Below are positions 24,676-31,491 of a stretch of 32,927 nt of DNA, piece by piece (the stretch's first letter is position 1; each line of letters begins with the position of its first letter). Source of the DNA: Leucobacter sp. UBA1945 (GTDB lineage Bacteria; Actinomycetota; Actinomycetes; Actinomycetales; Microbacteriaceae). Under the pieces are notes generated by a model, which saw only the letters and a list, made by a program, of their open reading frames with translations, was not told the DNA's origin and made no database searches. The stretch is from assembly GCA_002336855.1 (NCBI GenBank), contig DDEV01000086.1:457-33383 (forward strand), in the 5' to 3' direction. Both the position numbers and the translations under genes were made by a program.

Positions 24676-25185
24676 TTAGCCGGCGTTGCACTCTTCGGAT
24701 TGCTCATTGATGACCCAGCCGTCGGCCTCAGCTTCAAGCACGATGGTGCCGCACTTGCTTGATCCCACGTAGGTCGCGAAGAGCGTTGCCGAACTCGCCG
24801 TTTCAGACACGAGTCGCACGTCGACCTCGGCGCTCGCGCCGGTCGCGGCGTACATCGCCGCGGTTTGTGCGATCATGTCTTCGCACGAAGCGAAGCTTAC
24901 GCCGAGCGACGCCGCGAACTCGGCATCCATTTTGGCGACGAGGTCATCGGTCATCAGTGAGCATGCGAGAGGAGCATCGGGGAGGCGGGACGCCGCAAGC
25001 CAGCGCTCAAACGTCTCGACCGGCCCGAGCGACGCCGCGACCTTCTCGGGCGCATCAGTAGAGGCCTTTTCAGTGGGCTGCGCAGGCTCCTGCCGGTCGG
25101 CTGCCTGGCTACCACTGCAGGCGCTCAGCACGATTGCCACAAGCGCTGAAGTGGTAAGAAGGGGCAAGGAGATTCGCAGTCGCAT
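24676..25185 (-). CDS. Putative lipoprotein of unknown function
   Basis: A 169-residue protein with a lipoprotein signal: MRLRISLPLLTTSALVAIVLSAC, with the acylated cysteine at about residue 23, followed by a Gln/Pro/Thr-rich linker. The mature domain contains four cysteines (in LACSLM, ASCEDM, SKCGTI and EECNAG) that could form two disulfides outside the cell, and a fold pattern like small NTF2/DUF4878-type secreted proteins. I do not recognise a specific family. ATG 25185 is preferred because it puts the signal at the N-terminus; GTG 25218 in the same frame is possible and would add 11 residues. Confidence 0.7.
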   Translation of the reverse strand: MRLRISLPLLTTSALVAIVLSACSGSQAADRQEPAQPTEKASTDAPEKVAASLGPVETFERWLAASRLPDAPLACSLMTDDLVAKMDAEFAASLGVSFASCEDMIAQTAAMYAATGASAEVDVRLVSETASSATLFATYVGSSKCGTIVLEAEADGWVINEQSEECNAG

Positions 25186-25219
25186 GGGTTCCGTTCTGAG
25201 GCTGGCTTCGACTTTCACC

Positions 25220-25231
25220 CTAATCGATTAG
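25220..25231. promoter_or_regulatory. Perfect 12-bp palindrome upstream of the lipoprotein gene
   Basis: CTAATCGATTAG is fully self-complementary, AT-rich in a GC-rich region, and lies 35 bp before ATG 25185. It may be an operator or carry the -10 of this gene. Confidence 0.4.
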
Positions 25232-25267
25232 TGCCAACGAGAGTTGCGTTCGCGCCCGCCGCCGCAA

Positions 25268-25636
25268 TCAGGCAGTCTGGTTTGCGCTGGCGAAGAACCC
25301 GAGCACTGCGGCGATCAACCCCAGTACCGTCGCAACGACCCAGTTCGCTCCGAGCGAGAGCATCGCGCCCACCGCGCCAGCAATGAGCAGCAGCTCGATG
25401 AGGGCCTGGCCGAAACGATCGGTGCGCAAGACCGGCTTCGGCGACAGGAACAGCGCCCAGATCACCACGGTGAGCACGAGTGCTCCGGCACCGGCGAGCA
25501 GGCCGGGGAAGGGGAGCGGCCAGGCGTTCAAAGCCCAGAACGTGATGATGAGCACCGTGCCGAGGTGGCAGATTGCGCGCAGCAGCTGAATCACGAGAGC
25601 GGAGCGCGACGGGGCAACGGGAAGGGTCTCATTCAC
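25268..25636 (-). CDS. YrdB/DUF2568-like small membrane protein
   Basis: A 122-residue protein with four hydrophobic helices (about 20-40, 44-64, 82-98 and 100-118). The WALFLSPKPVLRTDRFGQALIELLL segment is what I associate with the YrdB/DUF2568 family, which has no established function. On the minus strand TAGACT (25648-25643) lies 10 nt before the ATG and probably is its -10, in mirror image to the same hexamer serving the divergent NfeD-like gene. Confidence 0.72.
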   Translation of the reverse strand: MNETLPVAPSRSALVIQLLRAICHLGTVLIITFWALNAWPLPFPGLLAGAGALVLTVVIWALFLSPKPVLRTDRFGQALIELLLIAGAVGAMLSLGANWVVATVLGLIAAVLGFFASANQTA

Positions 25637-25640
25637 GCCA

Positions 25641-25734
25641 TCAGTCTACCGAGCCTCGACTGGCGGGTTGATGGGAGGTGGGCCGGGGCGCAAGGTGCGG
25701 CGGGTGCGCCCCGCACGCGCGCTGGCTAGACTGA
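25641..25734. promoter_or_regulatory. Divergent promoters with matching TAGACTGA elements
   Basis: TAGACTGA occurs at 25727-25734 on the plus strand and inverted at 25641-25648. Each copy begins with a TAnnnT hexamer suitably placed to transcribe the NfeD-like gene (plus) and the YrdB-like gene (minus). The stretch between is very GC-rich and shows no other clear signal. Confidence 0.5.
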
Positions 25735-25770
25735 GGGAATACAGCGAGAGCGAAACGAGGAGGTGCGGCG

Positions 25771-26334
25771 GTGACCGAGGCTGCAGTCATGGACTGGATC
25801 GGCCGTCTGCTCGACGGTTCGCTCGTCGAGGGCAGCGTCTTTCTGATCATCGGCCTCATCGGCGCGCTGCTGCTCATCGTCTCGATCGTGCTCGACGGTA
25901 TCTTCGAGGTCTTCGACTTCGGTGACGGCCCGCTGAGCCTCACGACGATCGCCGCGTTCACCGCGATCTTCGGCTTCACCTCGTTCGCTATGGTCGGAGC
26001 GGGTGCGAGCGCAACGGTTGCCGGTCTGGTCGGCGCGGTCGCGGGTGTCGCCGGGGGCCTGGTTGCCTGGTGGCTCAGCCGCCTGATCCGCAGCGCCGAA
26101 TCGAACACGTCCGTGAGCTCAGATGATCTCATCGGCGATGAGGCGAGTGTGGTGCTCGCCATACCCGCGGGCGGGCTCGGCGAGGTCGCCCTCGTTCGCC
26201 ACGGCGAGCGGGTGTCGCTGTCGGCAACCGCCGAGACCGCGATCCCGCGCGGATCCCGCGTGCGAATTACCCAGACCCTCACCGCAACTTCTGTGATGGT
26301 GGCACCGCTCGAAGCGGCCACCCCGCAGCCCTGA
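25771..26334 (+). CDS. NfeD-like membrane protein
   Basis: A 187-residue protein with three hydrophobic segments (about 22-42, 55-73 and 76-97) and a C-terminal beta-rich domain (113-185: DDLIGDEASVVLAIPAGGLGEVALVRHGERVSLSATAETAIPRGSRVRI) that looks like the OB fold of NfeD proteins. NfeD homologues such as B. subtilis YuaF are encoded with flotillins and affect membrane fluidity or microdomains. The GTG start has AGGAGG 7 nt upstream. The flotillin gene follows after 31 nt, so they form an operon. Confidence 0.82.
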   Translation: MTEAAVMDWIGRLLDGSLVEGSVFLIIGLIGALLLIVSIVLDGIFEVFDFGDGPLSLTTIAAFTAIFGFTSFAMVGAGASATVAGLVGAVAGVAGGLVAWWLSRLIRSAESNTSVSSDDLIGDEASVVLAIPAGGLGEVALVRHGERVSLSATAETAIPRGSRVRITQTLTATSVMVAPLEAATPQP

Positions 26335-26365
26335 CCCCCCGATCGAACTCAACGGAAGACATTCA

Positions 26366-27898
26366 ATGGTTCTGTTCACATCTGCAACTATCGGCATTTT
26401 TGGTGCATTGATCGCCCTGGTGCTCGTCGCACTCATTATTATCAAGCGGTACCGGATCGCCAAGCCTGACGAGGCGATCATCGTCACGGGCGGCAAGGGC
26501 AAAGAAACGGTCGATCCCACTACCGGCCACAAGACGCGAGACCTGTCTGGGCAGAAGGTGGTGACCGGCGGCGGCGTCTTCGTGCTGCCGTTCGTGCAGA
26601 AGTCGTTCACGATCTCGCTGCGCTCGCGCCGACTCTCGATCACGACCGAGGCGCAGACCACCGACGGCATCACGATGCAGGCCCAGGCCGTCGCGGTCGT
26701 GAAAGTTGGTGGCACGCAAGAGATGATTCGTGCGGCAGCCCAGCGCTTTCTCTCGAACTCAGACGAGATCGATGAGTCGACCCAAGAGGTGCTTTCGGGT
26801 TCGCTGCGTTCGATCATCGGCGGCCTGACGGTTCTGCAGATCATTCGAGATCGCGCGGTTGTTGCTCAGAGCGTGCTCGAGGCAGCTGAAGAGGCGCTGA
26901 CGAAGCAGGGCCTCGTTGTCGACACCCTGCAGATTCAAGAGATTCGCGACGCGGCTGACTACATCGCGAACATCGGTCGTCCCGAGGCGGCAAAGGTTCG
27001 CCAGACGGCAGAGGTCGCCGAAACCAACGCCTACCAGGCGTCGCAGGAGGCGAAGATCGCAGCCGAGAAGGTGCTGCTCGATCGCAACCGAGAACTGAAG
27101 CTGCGTCAGGCCGAGATTCAGGCCGAGACCGACAAAGCGAGCGCGCAGGCCGCAGCCGCTGACCCGCTCGAGCAGGCGATCCAGCAGCAGTCGATCGTGC
27201 AGCAGCAAGAGATCACCGCACAGCGCCAGGTTGCGCTGAAGAAAGAGCAGCTGAACGCCGAGGTGCGCGCGGTTGCGGAGGCCGAGGCCTACCGGGTCGA
27301 AGCCCTCGCAAAGGCAAACGCTGCCGCATCGGTTGCAGCAGCCGAGGCCGAGGCTCGCGCCGTTGAGGCCAAGGGTCTCGCAGAGGCCCGGGCGCTCGAG
27401 GCGAAGGGTCTCGCAGAAGCGCAGGCCATCGACGCCCGTGCGCGCGCACTCGAGGCTCAGGCCGAGTCGGTACTCGCGCAAGAGCTCATTCACCTGCTGC
27501 CCGCGATCGCTCGCGAGTACGCGCAGGCGATCGGCGCGATCGAGACCATGACGGTGGTCTCGACCGACGGCACCTCGAAGGTCGCAGGCGAGGCCATGGG
27601 CAACCTCAAGGGTCTGCTCGATATGGCGCGCGACACTGTCGGCATCGATCTTGCGGGCATGCTCAACGGTGCGGTCGCCGGCGGTGCTGCGGGTGCCGCG
27701 GCCGGGCGCGCATCGAGCAAGGCGAGCTCGGAGTCGTCGGAGCGTGCACGGCAGACTGCTTCGCACGCGCTCGGCGTCGCCGACAGCGCGATCGCGACCG
27801 CGAGCGATGCCGTCGAGACCGCAGAGTCGGTTCTCGGCTCGCACGCAGGTGGAGCGAGTGCAGCCTCGACCGACCCCGCGCAGGGCGCAGGGGCCTGA
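26366..27898 (+). CDS. Flotillin-family (SPFH) membrane scaffold protein
   Basis: A 510-residue flotillin. A short N-terminal membrane segment (about 5-27) is followed by the SPFH/Band-7 domain (about 30-200; DEAIIVTGGKG, GGGVFVLPFVQKSFTISLRSRRLSI). A long Ala/Glu coiled coil (about 205-375) carries two near-identical 11-residue units, EAKGLAEARAL and EAKGLAEAQAI. A Gly/Ala/Ser-rich tail follows from about residue 425. Flotillins form oligomeric cytoplasmic rings or scaffolds at lipid microdomains. GGAAG precedes ATG 26366. The TGA lies inside a GC-rich stem-loop, and a PH-domain membrane protein follows. Confidence 0.92.
   Translation: MVLFTSATIGIFGALIALVLVALIIIKRYRIAKPDEAIIVTGGKGKETVDPTTGHKTRDLSGQKVVTGGGVFVLPFVQKSFTISLRSRRLSITTEAQTTDGITMQAQAVAVVKVGGTQEMIRAAAQRFLSNSDEIDESTQEVLSGSLRSIIGGLTVLQIIRDRAVVAQSVLEAAEEALTKQGLVVDTLQIQEIRDAADYIANIGRPEAAKVRQTAEVAETNAYQASQEAKIAAEKVLLDRNRELKLRQAEIQAETDKASAQAAAADPLEQAIQQQSIVQQQEITAQRQVALKKEQLNAEVRAVAEAEAYRVEALAKANAAASVAAAEAEARAVEAKGLAEARALEAKGLAEAQAIDARARALEAQAESVLAQELIHLLPAIAREYAQAIGAIETMTVVSTDGTSKVAGEAMGNLKGLLDMARDTVGIDLAGMLNGAVAGGAAGAAAGRASSKASSESSERARQTASHALGVADSAIATASDAVETAESVLGSHAGGASAASTDPAQGAGA
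27365..27430 (+). repeat. Two tandem 33-bp units in the flotillin coiled coil
   Basis: 27365-27397 and 27398-27430 each encode an 11-residue unit beginning EAKGLAEA. The nucleotide match is close, including the shared AAGGGTCTCGCAGA. An 11-residue (hendecad) period fits an extended coiled coil, and the repeat could expand or contract by slippage. Confidence 0.75.
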
Positions 27899-27936
27899 GA
27901 CCGCGCCGCGCCTCAGGCCTGACCACAGCTTGAGGC
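27892..27936 (+). other. Alternative stem-loops after the flotillin gene
   Basis: GGCCTGAG (27892-27899) pairs with CTCAGGCC (27912-27919) around a 12-nt loop. GCCTCA (27910-27915) could instead pair with TGAGGC (27931-27936). The two stems share bases and exclude each other. No T-run follows, so partial termination or mRNA stabilisation before the PH-domain gene is possible but unproven. Confidence 0.4.
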
Positions 27937-27951
27937 GGCACAATAGATCAC

Positions 27952-28596
27952 GTGAACGGGCAGTCTGAGGCAGTAATAGAGGTCGAACGACCTATTCTCA
28001 GCATGCGCCGGCAGGGCCGAATTCTCGCCCTGCCGGTGCTGCTGCTCATCGTGCTCGCTGCTGCCGCCGGCTACTTCGTGGGCGCGCTGCCTGAAACCTG
28101 GATGAACTGGGCCGCTGGCCTCGGCGCGCTCGCCGTCGCGCTGCTGCTCGGCGTCGGCCCGATCCTTGGCTGGCTCACCAATCGGGTCACGATTACGAGC
28201 CGCCGTGTGATCGTGCGGCGCGGCTTTTTCGTGCACCGACGCAGCGAGATCCCTCTCAGCCGGGTGCGCGAGGTGCGTTCGAGGCGCGGGATCGGGCAGC
28301 GCATGTTCGGCGCGGGAGACATCGAATTGCTTGTGGGCCCAGACGCGCCGACCCTGCTGCGCGACGTGCCGACCCCCGGCGCGATCGTCGACGCACTGCA
28401 AGAGCTGATCGAGCAAGACTACCTGCGTGAGGGTCGCGCGCAGCAGTCGGCATGGGCGACGCAGGGGCAGGCCCAGGCGCAGTGGCAGACGCCCGCGCCG
28501 CACGGCGGTTTTGCCCCGGGCGCGCCCTCGCAGGGGCCGTCGGGGCAGGGGGCTGCGGGATCCTCGCCGTACGGCGATACTACGGTGCTGCCGTAA
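27952..28596 (+). CDS. Bacterial PH-domain membrane protein (YdbS-like)
   Basis: A 214-residue protein with two adjacent hydrophobic helices (about 25-43 and 48-72) and a bPH2-type domain (about 76-140: NRVTITSRRVIVRRGFFVHRRSEIPLSRVREVRSRRGIGQRMFGAGDIELL). It ends in a Gln/Ala/Gly/Pro-rich disordered tail (about 165-214). Such proteins sit in the cytoplasmic membrane; a specific role is unknown. It follows the NfeD-like and flotillin genes and probably belongs to the same module. The start is GTG 27952 with no ribosome binding site; CACAAT ends 7 nt upstream, so it could be leaderless. It is convergent with the YqaJ-like gene. Confidence 0.82.
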   Translation: MNGQSEAVIEVERPILSMRRQGRILALPVLLLIVLAAAAGYFVGALPETWMNWAAGLGALAVALLLGVGPILGWLTNRVTITSRRVIVRRGFFVHRRSEIPLSRVREVRSRRGIGQRMFGAGDIELLVGPDAPTLLRDVPTPGAIVDALQELIEQDYLREGRAQQSAWATQGQAQAQWQTPAPHGGFAPGAPSQGPSGQGAAGSSPYGDTTVLP

Positions 28597-28617
28597 CTCG
28601 CGGTTTGCCCGAAGCCG

Positions 28618-29205
28618 CTATTTCGTGCGCGCGTAGAGCGTGTCGATGAGCTTGCCGGCGAGCCCAACCAACTTCGCGATCTCGTTCTCGTCGCGGTCGA
28701 CCCAGCGGCACTCGGGGTCTCCGACCGGCACAAAGTTCTCGTGCCGCTCCCACACCATAAGCGTGCGCTCGGCGCCCAGCACGTACTGCTGCCACCAGAT
28801 CTGCCGCATGTAATTACGTGGGATCGTGCGCCACGTCTTGTTGGTCGTCTTGATTTCGGCGAGCTCGAGCGTGCCCGCCTCGCGCAGCACGAGGCCGTCG
28901 GGCGTCGCGAGGTGCCGCATATCGGTCTCGGCGTGAAACAGCGCCCGGCTCGGCTCGATGCCGTGCTCGCGCAGCACCCAGGCCGCGATGACCGGCTCGC
29001 GCTCGGTACCGTGGCGGGTGAAGGCGTTGCCGGTGAAGCTCGATCCGTGCAGCTTCTCCCACGCTGCGGCGTCGATTGAGCGCGGGGTCGAGAGCTTGGC
29101 GACGTCGGTTGCCGTGATGCCGCGGGATCGCGCGCGCATCCACTCGCCCCGGTCGCTCCCGTCGGTGACGACTCGGCGTAGGTGGCTTGGCAGTGCGGCA
29201 TTCAT
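28618..29205 (-). CDS. YqaJ-like PD-(D/E)XK nuclease
   Basis: A 195-residue protein with the YqaJ/lambda-exonuclease-type nuclease fold. Active-site positions are visible as GTEREP with Glu70, Asp103 in TPDGLVL, and Glu117 and Lys119 in ELAEIKTT, followed by the conserved helix MRQIWWQQYVLGAER with Gln135. YqaJ proteins are mostly phage recombination exonucleases, but no recombinase, SSB or other phage gene is near, and base composition matches its neighbours. It may be a domesticated repair or defence nuclease. The start is 33 bp from the divergent response-regulator start. Confidence 0.82.
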   Translation of the reverse strand: MNAALPSHLRRVVTDGSDRGEWMRARSRGITATDVAKLSTPRSIDAAAWEKLHGSSFTGNAFTRHGTEREPVIAAWVLREHGIEPSRALFHAETDMRHLATPDGLVLREAGTLELAEIKTTNKTWRTIPRNYMRQIWWQQYVLGAERTLMVWERHENFVPVGDPECRWVDRDENEIAKLVGLAGKLIDTLYARTK

Positions 29206-29226
29206 CGTCTTCTATTCTGTCATCGA

Positions 29227-29232
29227 CATAAT
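29227..29232 (+). promoter_or_regulatory. Candidate -10 element (CATAAT) of the response regulator gene
   Basis: CATAAT is followed by TGAGTC and then ATG 29239, the 6-nt spacing of a leaderless start. There is no Shine-Dalgarno sequence. Any -35 would lie around 29204-29209, inside the start of the divergent nuclease gene. Confidence 0.5.
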
Positions 29233-29238
29233 TGAGTC

Positions 29239-29961
29239 ATGGTGAGTGAGCAGCCCGTGGCGGGTATTGATCGATCGTTGCGGGTGCTCGTCGTCGATGA
29301 CGAGCCTTCGATTTCGCAGCTGCTCTCGATGGCGCTGCGCTACGACGGCTGGCAAGTCGAGGTTGCGGCGAACGGTGCCGAGGCGGTCTCGCGTGCCACT
29401 GAGTTCGAGCCTGACGTCATGGTGCTCGACATCATGCTGCCCGACTTCGATGGAATGCAGGTGCTCTCGAGGCTGCGCAGCGGGGGAGACCTGCTGCCGG
29501 TTCTGTTCTTGACGGCGCTCGGCTCTGTCGACGATCGGGTCAAGGGGCTGACGGCCGGTGGCGACGACTACATGGTGAAGCCGTTCAGCATCGAAGAGCT
29601 GATCGCCAGGCTGCGCGCGCTCGTGCGGCGCTCGCGGCTGCAACTCGATCGCGCGCCCGACCCTGTGCTGCGGGTGGGCGACCTGACGCTGAACGAAGAC
29701 AGCTACGAGGTGGCGCGAGGCGGTGAGGCGATCGAGCTCACCTCGACCGAGTTCGAGCTGCTGCGCTTCTTCATGCGCAATCAGCGACGCGTGCTCTCGA
29801 AGATGCAGATTCTCGACCGCGTGTGGAGCTACGACTACAGCGGCAAGCAGACAGTGGTCGAGCTGTACGTGTCGTACCTGCGCAAGAAGATCGACGCGGG
29901 GCGTGAGCCGATGCTGCACACGGTGCGCGGCGCGGGGTACGTGCTGAAGCCGGTCGAGTAG
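29239..29961 (+). CDS. OmpR/PhoB-family response regulator, no kinase partner nearby
   Basis: A 240-residue two-component regulator. The receiver domain (about 14-128) has the acidic pair Asp20/Asp21, phosphoacceptor Asp64 in VLDIMLPD, Thr92 and Lys114. The winged-helix DNA-binding domain spans about 143-239 and contains TSTEFELLRFFMRNQRRVLSKMQILDRVW and the wing HTVRGAGYVLKP. It is the size and layout of MprA/TcrA-like regulators. No histidine kinase gene lies on either side, so its kinase is encoded elsewhere or absent. ATG 29239 is adopted; GTG 29242 is the next codon. Confidence 0.93.
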   Translation: MVSEQPVAGIDRSLRVLVVDDEPSISQLLSMALRYDGWQVEVAANGAEAVSRATEFEPDVMVLDIMLPDFDGMQVLSRLRSGGDLLPVLFLTALGSVDDRVKGLTAGGDDYMVKPFSIEELIARLRALVRRSRLQLDRAPDPVLRVGDLTLNEDSYEVARGGEAIELTSTEFELLRFFMRNQRRVLSKMQILDRVWSYDYSGKQTVVELYVSYLRKKIDAGREPMLHTVRGAGYVLKPVE

Positions 29962-29971
29962 CGCGATCCTC

Positions 29972-29993
29972 CTCGCCTGCGCAAGCAGGTGGG
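29972..29993 (+). terminator. Hairpin with GCAA tetraloop downstream of the response regulator gene
   Basis: CGCCTGC-GCAA-GCAGGTG forms a short stem capped by a stable GNRA tetraloop, starting about 10 nt after the stop codon. No T-run follows directly; it may terminate together with the next stem. Confidence 0.35.
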
Positions 29994-29996
29994 CAT

Positions 29997-30031
29997 TAGA
30001 TGTTGCCTTAGGGCCGTTCAGGCAACATCTA
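29997..30031. other. Perfect 12-bp inverted repeat between the response regulator and rplJ
   Basis: TAGATGTTGCCT (29997-30008) and AGGCAACATCTA (30020-30031) are exact reverse complements around an 11-nt spacer. It may be the transcription terminator of the response regulator gene, with the weakly T-rich GTGTCAACTTGTTTC after it, or an operator. The 5' part of the 355-bp gap 29962-30316 otherwise shows only a CTCCATGGAG palindrome at 30068-30077. Confidence 0.5.
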
Positions 30032-30097
30032 GTGTCAACTTGTTTCTGTGCTCGGCGCTGCTCGTTGCTCCATGGAGATGCGAGACTCGCGGAGCCG

Positions 30098-30106
30098 TGC
30101 TAAGCT
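30098..30106 (+). promoter_or_regulatory. Extended -10 promoter of the rplJL operon
   Basis: TGCTAAGCT matches the extended -10 form TGnTAnnnT. Transcription would start near 30113, exactly at the beginning of the conserved L10 leader and about 200 nt before rplJ. No strong -35 is seen. Confidence 0.5.
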
Positions 30107-30109
30107 ATC

Positions 30110-30215
30110 CCCTGGCCCAAGACCGCCGGTGGGGTTCGCAAGAACCGCATAACATTCGTGAAAGCGAAGGCCTGCGCAGGTACGACTCAAAGAAAAGAGA
30201 GCAATCTCTTTGAAA
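30110..30215 (+). ncRNA. Ribosomal protein L10 leader (autoregulatory mRNA element)
   Basis: This 5' UTR segment has the features I know for the L10 leader: CAAGACCGCCGGT near its start and CCTGCGCAGG at 30171-30180. Between them are two tetraloop hairpins, GGTTC-GCAA-GAACC (30133-30146) and TTCGT-GAAA-GCGAA (30155-30168). In other bacteria the L10(L12)4 complex binds this RNA and lowers expression of its own operon. A further stem AAAGAGA-GCAA-TCTCTTT (30194-30211) follows and leads directly into a terminator. Confidence 0.75.
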
Positions 30216-30218
30216 CTG

Positions 30219-30253
30219 AAGCTCCGTGCGTGCGCGCCGGAGCTTTTTTGTTT
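30219..30253 (+). terminator. Intrinsic terminator (attenuator) in the rplJ leader
   Basis: AAGCTCCG (30219-30226) pairs with CGGAGCTT (30238-30245), followed by a T-run through 30249 and TTT at 30251-30253. Lying within the leader upstream of rplJ, it would cut transcription before the genes, so it is probably an attenuator responding to L10 binding. Confidence 0.75.
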
Positions 30254-30270
30254 GTCAGGCGACTGGGGTT

Positions 30271-30294
30271 CCCGCGCGGCGACCGTCGCGCGGG
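30271..30294 (+). other. GC-rich stem-loop just upstream of the rplJ ribosome binding site
   Basis: CCCGCGCGGC and GTCGCGCGGG form a 10-bp stem with one G-T pair and a GACC loop. It ends about 13 nt before GAGGAG. It may protect the mRNA 5' region of processed transcripts or modulate ribosome access. Confidence 0.5.
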
Positions 30295-30316
30295 TGAGAC
30301 AAGCTAGAGGAGCGCC

Positions 30317-30826
30317 ATGGCTACGAAGGATGCTACGGTTGCCGACCTTCAGAAGAACTTTGAAGAGTCGACCGCCGTTCTGCTGACCGAGTACCGCGGT
30401 CTCACCGTTGCTGAACTGCGCGAGCTGCGCAACAGCATTCGTGAGCACGCGACCTACGCCGTGGCGAAGAACACGCTGACCAAGATTGCCGCGAACAACG
30501 CCGGCATCACCGCATTCGATGACGAGCTCGCCGGTCCTTCGGCTCTCGCCTTCGTGCACGGTGATCCCGTTGCTGTGGCAAAGGGTCTGCGCGACTTCGC
30601 CAAGGCACATCCTCTGTTGGTGGTGAAGGCTGGCTACTTCGATGGCAAGCCGCTTACCGCCGCTGAGGTTGGCAAGCTCGCCGATCTTGAGAGCCGCGAG
30701 GTGCTGCTGGCTAAGGCCGCAGGCGCCATGAAGGCATCGCTGTTCGGTGCCGCGCAGCTCTTCAACGCACTGCCCGCAAGCGCTGCACGCGCCTTCGGTC
30801 AGCTGCAGGAGAAGCAGAGCGCATAA
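30317..30826 (+). CDS. rplJ: 50S ribosomal protein L10
   Basis: A 169-residue L10, which anchors the L7/L12 stalk to 23S rRNA and binds translation GTPases with it. The N-terminal RNA-binding half contains NFEESTAVLLTEYRGLTVAELRELRNSIREHATYAVAKNTLTKIAA-type sequence (about 14-60), and the C-terminal helix that binds L7/L12 dimers ends LFNALPASAARAFGQLQEKQSA. GAGGAG precedes ATG 30317. It is the first gene of the rplJL operon and also the presumed repressor acting on the leader at 30110-30215. Confidence 0.97.
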   Translation: MATKDATVADLQKNFEESTAVLLTEYRGLTVAELRELRNSIREHATYAVAKNTLTKIAANNAGITAFDDELAGPSALAFVHGDPVAVAKGLRDFAKAHPLLVVKAGYFDGKPLTAAEVGKLADLESREVLLAKAAGAMKASLFGAAQLFNALPASAARAFGQLQEKQSA

Positions 30827-30836
30827 AGAATCCCTC

Positions 30837-30894
30837 GCCGTCGCAAGACGGCAGGTTTCGCAACACAAGACCCGCCTCTCACGCGCTGCGTGAG
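30837..30894 (+). other. Two stem-loops between rplJ and rplL
   Basis: GCCGTC-GCAA-GACGGC (30837-30852) is a perfect stem with a GNRA tetraloop, and CTCACGC-GCT-GCGTGAG (30878-30894) is a perfect 7-bp stem. They fill the 90-nt spacer just before the rplL ribosome binding site. Because L7/L12 is needed in several copies per L10, these may set mRNA processing or stability so that rplL is made in excess. Confidence 0.55.
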
Positions 30895-30916
30895 GGTAAA
30901 CATCAAGGAGAAAACA

Positions 30917-31297
30917 ATGGCTAAGCTTTCGACTGAAGAGCTGCTCGAGCAGTTCAAGGAGCTCACCCTCATCGAGCTCTCGGAGTTCGTCAAGGCATTC
31001 GAGGAGACCTTCGAGGTCTCGGCTGCTGCCCCCGTTGCTGTTGCTGCTGCACCGGCTGCTGGCGCTGCTGAAGAGGTCGAAGAGAAGGACGAGTTCGACG
31101 TCGTTCTCGAGTCGGCCGGCGACAAGAAGATCCAGGTCATCAAGGTTGTGCGCGAGCTGACCGGCCTGGGCCTGGGCGAGGCTAAGGCTCTCGTCGAGGA
31201 GGCACCGAAGGTTGTTCTCGAGGCTGCCAAGAAGGACGCCGCTGAGGATGCCAAGGCAAAGCTCGAAGAGGCAGGCGCTGGCGTCAAGCTCGCGTAA
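30917..31297 (+). CDS. rplL: 50S ribosomal protein L7/L12
   Basis: A 126-residue L7/L12, the multicopy stalk protein that recruits EF-Tu, EF-G and other factors. The N-terminal dimerisation domain (about 1-34), an Ala/Val-rich flexible hinge (about 36-55) and the C-terminal factor-binding domain (EFDVVLESAGDKKIQVIKVVRELTGLGLGEAKALVEEAPK, about 59-98) are all present. AAGGAG lies upstream of ATG 30917. A strong terminator follows the stop codon. Confidence 0.97.
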   Translation: MAKLSTEELLEQFKELTLIELSEFVKAFEETFEVSAAAPVAVAAAPAAGAAEEVEEKDEFDVVLESAGDKKIQVIKVVRELTGLGLGEAKALVEEAPKVVLEAAKKDAAEDAKAKLEEAGAGVKLA

Positions 31298-31318
31298 GTT
31301 TCTTTTCGAAGAGGATCA

Positions 31319-31349
31319 GGGCCGGGTGCGTTGCACCCGGCCCTTGTTC
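31319..31349 (+). terminator. Rho-independent terminator of the rplJL operon
   Basis: GGGCCGGGTGC pairs perfectly with GCACCCGGCCC (31319-31329 and 31333-31343) around a 3-nt loop, followed by TTGTTC. It lies 22 nt after the rplL stop. Confidence 0.85.
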
Positions 31350-31451
31350 TATGTTCGGGTGCCCTATGCCTCCGTGCCGCGAAGAAGGGGTAGGTGGGGG
31401 ATACGATTTGCGCAAAAAAGATGCAGATTGCCCCAGGCGGCCCGAATTTTA

Positions 31452-31480
31452 TTGCTCACGTGGCTGGATGTGCCTATGGT
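31452..31480 (+). promoter_or_regulatory. Promoter of the cell-wall protein gene
   Basis: TTGCTC (31452-31457) and TATGGT (31475-31480) are separated by 17 bp. Transcription would start near 31487, giving a leader of about 55 nt. The preceding stretch 31350-31451 holds a purine-rich run but no gene that I can support. Confidence 0.55.
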
Positions 31481-31491
31481 TGGTGGAGTTT

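Noticed and set aside
28618..29205. A prophage remnant indicated by the YqaJ-like gene
   Set aside because: No integrase, structural gene, attachment-site repeats or composition change is visible around it.
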